NCBI GenBank assembly: GCA_902803345.1
Contig: CADCPV010000210.1
Span: 1-6,428, forward strand
DNA from: an uncultured Eubacteriales bacterium
GTDB lineage: Bacteria > Bacillota_A > Clostridia > Lachnospirales > Lachnospiraceae
DNA length: 6,428 nucleotides
Reading direction: 5' to 3'
Position numbers and translations under genes: made by a program. The notes below the pieces were generated by a model. It made no database searches, was not told where the DNA came from, and was given only the letters and a program-made list of their open reading frames with translations. Below, in pieces: positions 1 through 4,015 of this stretch (the first letter of the stretch is position 1; every line of letters starts with the position of its first letter).

Positions 1-647
1 CCGAGTCTCCTGCAGGCATATTCAAAATCCGCCTGTACCTGGTACTCCATCATGCCGGGCTTCAGGTTCTTCATCACAAACTCCAGGCCTTCTCGTGTGA
101 TATTTACCGCTTTACGGACCCGATCGATTTCGTCCGTATCTTTTACTTCCCGAAGCGGTGCAACGGCCGTATGGAGGCATTTTAAGCGCACAGCGGGGTA
201 TTTTGCGGCGAGTTCCTGCGCCTTCACGAAATTATAGTCCGGAAGGTCGTTCATCTGGCACCGGAACAGGTCAAAATAGACCTCTTCCACAGCAAAACGT
301 CCGAGGAAGCGGCTGATCGTGCTCTCGACCGCATCGACATACTGCACATTTTCAATCCCGGAAATTTCCCGCACTTCGTCTTTTGTGGGCATCTTCCCGG
401 TCCAGCGCTCCGAAAACTCATCCGGTTCCTCGATGAAGAGCGTCTCAAACACCTTCTCCTCGCTCTTGAATGCGATAAAAGCCGTCCCCTCGCGTTCGAT
501 GCCCGTGAGCCAGAAGTACTGGCTGTTGACTTCAAACGCGCAGTAGTCGTCTTCATTCGCATGAAGCGGGATGCCGGCGTAGCTTACGATCAGGCTGTTC
601 ACCGGAATGGTCTCATATAGTCTCTGTCTGTGTTCTGTAAATGACAT
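1..647 (-). CDS. Aminopeptidase P (Xaa-Pro aminopeptidase) family protein, N-terminal 215 residues, 3' end cut by window edge
   Basis: The frame opens at ATG 647 and stays open to the left edge (215 codons plus 2 bases). Family members release an N-terminal residue preceding proline, using a two-metal centre in the cytoplasm. Residues 5-160 fit the aminopeptidase P N-terminal (creatinase-like) domain, with the hallmark FEVNSQYFWLTGIEREG at about 38-54. The start of the pita-bread M24 catalytic domain follows: LREVKDTDEIDRVRKAVNI (165-183), then LKPGMMEYQV (195-204). The metal-binding Asp, Asp, His, Glu and Glu residues would lie past the window edge, so activity cannot be judged. The N-terminal domain argues for aminopeptidase P over methionine aminopeptidase. 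Xaa-Pro dipeptidase remains an alternative. The gene follows the mutase by 70 bases, with a hairpin in the gap, and may be transcribed separately or by partial read-through. Confidence 0.88.
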   Translation of the reverse strand, partial: MSFTEHRQRLYETIPVNSLIVSYAGIPLHANEDDYCAFEVNSQYFWLTGIEREGTAFIAFKSEEKVFETLFIEEPDEFSERWTGKMPTKDEVREISGIENVQYVDAVESTISRFLGRFAVEEVYFDLFRCQMNDLPDYNFVKAQELAAKYPAVRLKCLHTAVAPLREVKDTDEIDRVRKAVNITREGLEFVMKNLKPGMMEYQVQADFEYACRRL

Positions 648-652
648 GGATG

Positions 653-657
653 CTCCT
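653..657 (-). promoter_or_regulatory. Ribosome binding site AGGAG for the aminopeptidase gene
   Basis: AAAAGGAG on the minus strand puts the AGGAG core 5 bases before the ATG at 647. It lies only 10 bases beyond the foot of the intergenic hairpin. It supports the chosen start, since the encoded N-terminus MSFTEHRQRL is what the family leads one to expect. Confidence 0.8.
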
Positions 658-667
658 TTTCACAAAT

Positions 668-693
668 CGCGGGGACAGCTGCCTGTCCCCGCG
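668..693 (-). terminator. Perfect 11-bp GC-rich hairpin between the mutase and aminopeptidase genes; possible terminator or interspersed palindrome
   Basis: The arms CGCGGGGACAG (668-678) and CTGTCCCCGCG (683-693) are exact reverse complements around a 4-base loop. The hairpin lies 24 bases after the mutase stop, so it is well placed to end or attenuate that transcript. On the minus strand, however, the tail reads ATTTGTGAAAA, a poor U-tract for a Rho-independent terminator, and no T-run follows on the plus strand either. The GGGGACAG/CTGTCCCC core could instead belong to a short dispersed palindromic element. The structure stands clear. Its function is inferred. Confidence 0.5.
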
Positions 694-717
694 GCTCGTA
701 TGTTTACTGCATTGAAC

Positions 718-2415
718 TTATTCGGTTGCTTTCTTCAGTGCTTCGGACAGTTCCTCATTCTCCTTCGCGGCAAGATCCTTGGTCGCGCCGCAGGCAAGAA
801 CGTAAACTTTCAGCTTCGGCTCCGTGCCGGATGGACGCGCGATGACGCGGGTGCCGCCCTCAATGAAGAACTTCACGACATCGGACTTTGGCAGGCCGTC
901 GATGCCCTGCGTGTAATCGAGCGCCTTTTCGACCTTGCGGCCGGCGAAATCCACGTTGCCGGAATGGAACTTTTCCATGACCTCCGCCATCTTCTTCACG
1001 CCCGCAATGCCCTCAAACTCGAAGGAGTGCGTCACATTCTTGTAGTAGCCGTAGGTGTCATAGAGTTCTGCAAGCTTGTCAAGAAGGGAAATGCCTTTGC
1101 TCTTGTAGTAAGCAAACATTTCGCAGATCATGAATGCCGCATCTACCGCATCCTTGTCACGGACATAGCCGCCGGAAAGGTAGCCGTAACTCTCCTCAAA
1201 GCCGAAGATGTAGGAATCTTCCTTTCCTTCCTTCTCTAACATCAGGATCTGTTCGCCGATGTACTTGAAGCCGGTCAGAACATTGACGGTACGCACACCG
1301 TAGTGCGCCGCGATCTTCTCCGCCATATCGGTCGTAACAATTGTCTTGACCATCATCGGATCAGCGGGCATCGTGCCGTTTTCAATCCGCTTCGCGCAGA
1401 TGTAATCAAGAAGCAGGCAGCCGGTTTCATTGCCGGATACAAGCACGTAATTTCCGTCCTTGTCAGCAACCGCAATACCGCAGCGATCGCAGTCGGGATC
1501 GGTCGCAAGAAGAAGCTCTGCCTTCTCTTCCTCGGCGTACTTCATGCCGAGCGCCATCGCTTCGCGGATTTCCGGGTTCGGATAGGGGCAGGTCGGGAAG
1601 TTGCCGTCGGGGTTCCGCTGCTCCGCAACAACCGTGATGTTCGTAAAGCCGGTCTCTTTGAGCATTCTTGTTACGGGCTTCAGGCCGGCGCCATTTAAGG
1701 GAGTATAGACGATCGCGACGTTCCGGTCGACCTGATCATCCGGACCGAGCACCGATTCCTTCTTGACACGCTCGATGAACGCAGTATAGACTTCCTCGGA
1801 AATATACTCAATTTTCCCTTCCGCCATCAGCGCGTCAAAATCGCCGTATTTCACATCCGCGAATACATCCAGCACATTGATTGCCGCAAGGATCGTATCG
1901 GCTGCCTCTGTTGTAATCTGGCAGCCGTCTGCGCCGTAAACCTTGTAGCCGTTGTATTTGCTGGGGTTGTGGGACGCTGTAACCATGACGCCCGCGCTGC
2001 AGCCAAGGTACCGGACTGCCCACGACAGAAGCGGGGTCGGCATCAGCTGCGTGTAAATATATGCCTTGATTCCGTTCATTGCGAAAATCGCCGCGGAAAC
2101 CTTTGCAAAAAGGTCCGATTTGATTCGCGAGTCAAAACTGATCGCGATGCTCCGCTTTCCTTCCGGGAAAGCGCCGAGCACATAGTTTGCGAGGCCCTGT
2201 GCCGCACGGCCGACGGTGTAGACATTCATCCGGTTTGTGCCTGCGCCAAGGACGCCGCGAAGACCGCCGGTACCGAACTCCAGGTCACGGTAGAAGGCTT
2301 CTTCGATCGCCTGCTCGTCGCTTGCGATCGCGCAGAGCTCTTCCTGCAGGTCCTGATCGAGATTGGCTTTTCCGCACCATGCGATGTATTTGTTCTCAAT
2401 TTCAGGTTTCATCAT
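718..2415 (-). CDS. Phospho-sugar mutase, probably alpha-phosphoglucomutase
   Basis: This cytoplasmic enzyme of the alpha-D-phosphohexomutase superfamily probably interconverts glucose 1-phosphate and glucose 6-phosphate through a phosphoserine intermediate. That reaction links central sugar metabolism to UDP-glucose, cell-wall and glycogen synthesis. All four signature sites are intact: the catalytic serine in TASHNP (Ser148), the magnesium loop DPDCDR (Asp306, Asp308, Asp310), the sugar-recognition loop GFEESYG (405-411) and the phosphate-binding loop RPSGTEPK (527-534). An N-terminal GTGGLRG (48-54) also fits. The 565-residue length matches the PgcA-like phospho-sugar mutases of Firmicutes rather than the roughly 450-residue PMM/PGM or GlmM enzymes. 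The GFEES loop favours glucose over mannose by family precedent, but phosphomannomutase activity cannot be excluded. The start may be one codon downstream. The gene ends at TAA, 24 bases before a strong hairpin. Confidence 0.93.
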   Translation of the reverse strand: MMKPEIENKYIAWCGKANLDQDLQEELCAIASDEQAIEEAFYRDLEFGTGGLRGVLGAGTNRMNVYTVGRAAQGLANYVLGAFPEGKRSIAISFDSRIKSDLFAKVSAAIFAMNGIKAYIYTQLMPTPLLSWAVRYLGCSAGVMVTASHNPSKYNGYKVYGADGCQITTEAADTILAAINVLDVFADVKYGDFDALMAEGKIEYISEEVYTAFIERVKKESVLGPDDQVDRNVAIVYTPLNGAGLKPVTRMLKETGFTNITVVAEQRNPDGNFPTCPYPNPEIREAMALGMKYAEEEKAELLLATDPDCDRCGIAVADKDGNYVLVSGNETGCLLLDYICAKRIENGTMPADPMMVKTIVTTDMAEKIAAHYGVRTVNVLTGFKYIGEQILMLEKEGKEDSYIFGFEESYGYLSGGYVRDKDAVDAAFMICEMFAYYKSKGISLLDKLAELYDTYGYYKNVTHSFEFEGIAGVKKMAEVMEKFHSGNVDFAGRKVEKALDYTQGIDGLPKSDVVKFFIEGGTRVIARPSGTEPKLKVYVLACGATKDLAAKENEELSEALKKATE

Positions 2416-2419
2416 TGTT

Positions 2420-2425
2420 CTCCTT
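2420..2425 (-). promoter_or_regulatory. Ribosome binding site AAGGAG for the mutase, directly behind the upstream stop codon
   Basis: The minus strand reads TGA (2430-2428) and then GGAAGGAGAACA before two consecutive ATG codons at 2415 and 2412. The AAGGAG core lies 4 bases from the first ATG and 7 from the second. The second gives the more usual spacing, so the true protein may start with MKPEIE rather than MMKPEIE. The stop codon lies two bases from the Shine-Dalgarno core, which points to translational coupling. Confidence 0.75.
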
Positions 2426-2427
2426 CC

Positions 2428-2820
2428 TCAGAACTCTTCCACTTCGGGTTCATGCGTGAACGAGCTGAAAGTCGCCACGGCATTTTTGAAATAGAACACT
2501 TCGGTGTTGCCGTCATCCGCTTTGTACATCCGCTGCAGAGACGGATAGGCGTCGAGCATGGACTGTTTCGCTTCAATTCTCGGGTCTTCGACAAGCTCGC
2601 CCGCGAGTCTCAGCCACTCCCCGCCCTTGAATGCGCAGATTTCCGCTTTCGGGTTCTCGTGAAGCTGTTTCGAAACCGCTTTCACTTTGCCGGTCTGGAT
2701 GTACAGCTTTCCCTCAAAAATGTGCGCTGTGCCGAAGGGACGGACTCTCGGCTGGTCGCCCTCAACGGTTGCGAGATAATAGGTTCCTGCTTCTTTTAAG
2801 AACTGTGCAGCTCTTTCCAT
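2428..2820 (-). CDS. Pyridoxamine 5'-phosphate oxidase-like flavin-binding split-barrel protein
   Basis: This 130-residue cytoplasmic protein has no signal peptide or membrane segment. It follows the small split-barrel pattern: an N-terminal helix MERAAQFLKE, then a strand TYYLATVEGDQPRVRPFG (13-30), then FEGKLYIQTGKVKAVSKQL (35-53), then NPKAEICAF (56-64) and EWLRLAGELVED (68-79), with a final TEVFYF strand near 106-111. The P-R-V-R-P-F-G segment and the T-G-K-x-K-x-V-x-x-Q-L segment are typical of the family and usually contact the phosphate of FMN. Relatives bind FMN, F420 or haem, and many are simply annotated as pyridoxamine 5'-phosphate oxidase family. The protein is much shorter than true PdxH (about 210-220 residues), so it should not be called the vitamin B6 enzyme. 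A NimA-like or general flavin reductase role is possible but unproven. The stop is only 12 bases before the mutase start. Confidence 0.85.
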   Translation of the reverse strand: MERAAQFLKEAGTYYLATVEGDQPRVRPFGTAHIFEGKLYIQTGKVKAVSKQLHENPKAEICAFKGGEWLRLAGELVEDPRIEAKQSMLDAYPSLQRMYKADDGNTEVFYFKNAVATFSSFTHEPEVEEF

Positions 2821-2828
2821 CGTACATG

Positions 2829-2835
2829 CCTCCTT
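2829..2835 (-). promoter_or_regulatory. Strong ribosome binding site AAGGAGG for the split-barrel gene
   Basis: AAGGAGG on the minus strand is a near-perfect Shine-Dalgarno, 8 bases before the ATG at 2820. It fixes that start over the nearby ATG at 2827-2825, which is only 1 base from the site and in another frame. Confidence 0.85.
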
Positions 2836-2862
2836 GAATATTTTTCGCTCTGTTTTCCGGTC

Positions 2863-3975
2863 TTATTTGAAAATGAAAGTCATGTAAACCGGGTTGTGAT
2901 CGGAATACGCAAAGCCGGTGTCCACGACCTTCGCATCCAGGACTTCGATGTTGTCGGTGACCATGAAGCCGTCCACGGTCAGGACGAACTGGTTCGGGTT
3001 ATAGGGGCCGTCCGCGTTTCGGCAGCTCGGCACCTTCAGTTCCTCGTCATAGGGGAAGACCAGCGAGACATTATAGCCCGCGAAGGTCTCCTCCGGAATC
3101 GGCTGCGCCCAGGTATAGTCGCCGGCGCTGGTATTGAAGAATTTCTCCGCATTTCCCGAAAGGTCCTTGTTGAAGTCACCGCCTGCGATGACATAGTTGC
3201 CTTTGTCATATTCCGCCTGCATATCGGAAATCACAAGCTTCATCTGCTCTTCCGCGATCTTGCCGTCCGAGGTATAGGCCGAAAGATGGAAGTTGATCAG
3301 CACTAATTCCTTCCCGTTTCCCATCGCGATCCGGCTCACGCTGTAACAGCGGTCCAGGTCGACGAGCTTCATAACCGAGTCCTCGATCGGAAGCGAACGG
3401 CGCAGGGCTGATTCAATGTCCCATTTGCTGAAGGTCATGATCGAAGAACGGCTCTTGCCGTGCGGCTGTGTCAGCGGATAGAACAGGAAAGGCGAATCCC
3501 AGTTCTGCGCCCAGCTGTAGGAATAGCCCGAAAGGCCGGCCTTCACATCCTCGCGCTCATCGCGGTGATAGGAACGGGTCGAATTCAGGTCGACTTCCTG
3601 GATCAGCGCGAAATCAGGCGCCTGATTCTGCAGGAAAGCCGTGATATTCTTCATGTTCGTATCCAGGCGCTCCTTGGACCAGGCCCAGGACTGCGTGCCG
3701 CCGTCCATGAAAAATCCGTAGTCCGGCTCATAGGCGCCGAAGCCGATGTTGAAGCTCAGGATCCGGTACTCCTGTCCGGTCGCGATATCCGACTCGGGAA
3801 GCTCGGATTTCACAGGCTCCAGCACCTGGTTGTCCGGGATGCGGCTGTAGGCAAGGAAAACGTAGGCAAAATACCCGACGACAATCAGGACGACTGCCGC
3901 GATTGCGATGAGGATCGCCCGGATAATCTTCCACGCTGTGCTTGTCTTTTTCTTCTCTTTCTTTGCTTTTGACAT
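2863..3975 (-). CDS. Membrane-anchored endonuclease/exonuclease/phosphatase (EEP) family protein
   Basis: This 370-residue protein begins with a lysine-rich cytoplasmic stub (KAKKEKKK, residues 3-10). A single hydrophobic segment follows at about 18-43 with no clear cleavage site. By the positive-inside rule the rest should lie outside the membrane. From about residue 70 the EEP fold is recognisable: LSFNI (73-77, Asn76), QEVD (126-129, metal-binding Glu127), NFHLSAY (228-234, His230), GGDFN (265-269, Asp267 and Asn269), TVDGFMV (333-339) and a final SDHNPV (358-363, Asp359 and His360). These are the metal and catalytic positions of the DNase I / exonuclease III / sphingomyelinase superfamily, so the enzyme probably cleaves a phosphodiester or phosphomonoester. 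The substrate cannot be told from sequence: nucleic acid, phospholipid head group and inositol phosphate are all possible. The protein has only two cysteines, Cys210 and Cys318. It lies 40 bases after dnaE and 42 bases before the split-barrel gene. Confidence 0.9.
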   Translation of the reverse strand: MSKAKKEKKKTSTAWKIIRAILIAIAAVVLIVVGYFAYVFLAYSRIPDNQVLEPVKSELPESDIATGQEYRILSFNIGFGAYEPDYGFFMDGGTQSWAWSKERLDTNMKNITAFLQNQAPDFALIQEVDLNSTRSYHRDEREDVKAGLSGYSYSWAQNWDSPFLFYPLTQPHGKSRSSIMTFSKWDIESALRRSLPIEDSVMKLVDLDRCYSVSRIAMGNGKELVLINFHLSAYTSDGKIAEEQMKLVISDMQAEYDKGNYVIAGGDFNKDLSGNAEKFFNTSAGDYTWAQPIPEETFAGYNVSLVFPYDEELKVPSCRNADGPYNPNQFVLTVDGFMVTDNIEVLDAKVVDTGFAYSDHNPVYMTFIFK

Positions 3976-4015
3976 GTTACTACCCTTCTTTTTTATGTTT
4001 TTTGGGATTGATTTC
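3976..4015 (-). promoter_or_regulatory. A-rich leader with weak ribosome binding site for the EEP gene
   Basis: This is the gap between the dnaE stop and the next start codon. On the minus strand it carries two A6 tracts (3998-4003 and 3989-3994) followed by GAAGGG, whose AAGGG core (3983-3987) sits 7 bases before the ATG at 3975. The Shine-Dalgarno match is weaker than those of the other three starts visible here. The A-rich, unstructured leader may help ribosome loading. No hairpin terminator and no clear promoter are visible, which supports read-through from dnaE. Confidence 0.55.

Noticed and set aside
694..740. Possible promoter for the aminopeptidase gene
   Set aside because: No -35/-10 pair with acceptable spacing could be found on the minus strand. 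Short AT-rich words here are not enough to call one.
607..1239. 210-residue open frame on the plus strand across the hairpin
   Set aside because: It overlaps the mutase C-terminus, including its phosphate-binding loop, and the aminopeptidase start. No convincing ribosome binding site or motif supports it.
1969..2799. 276-residue open frame on the plus strand opposite the mutase and split-barrel genes
   Set aside because: It crosses a gene junction whose minus-strand stop, ribosome binding site and start are clear, and the protein shows no family signal.
2825..2827. Alternative upstream ATG for the split-barrel gene
   Set aside because: It is out of frame with the 130-residue protein and only 1 base from the AAGGAGG site, too close for use.
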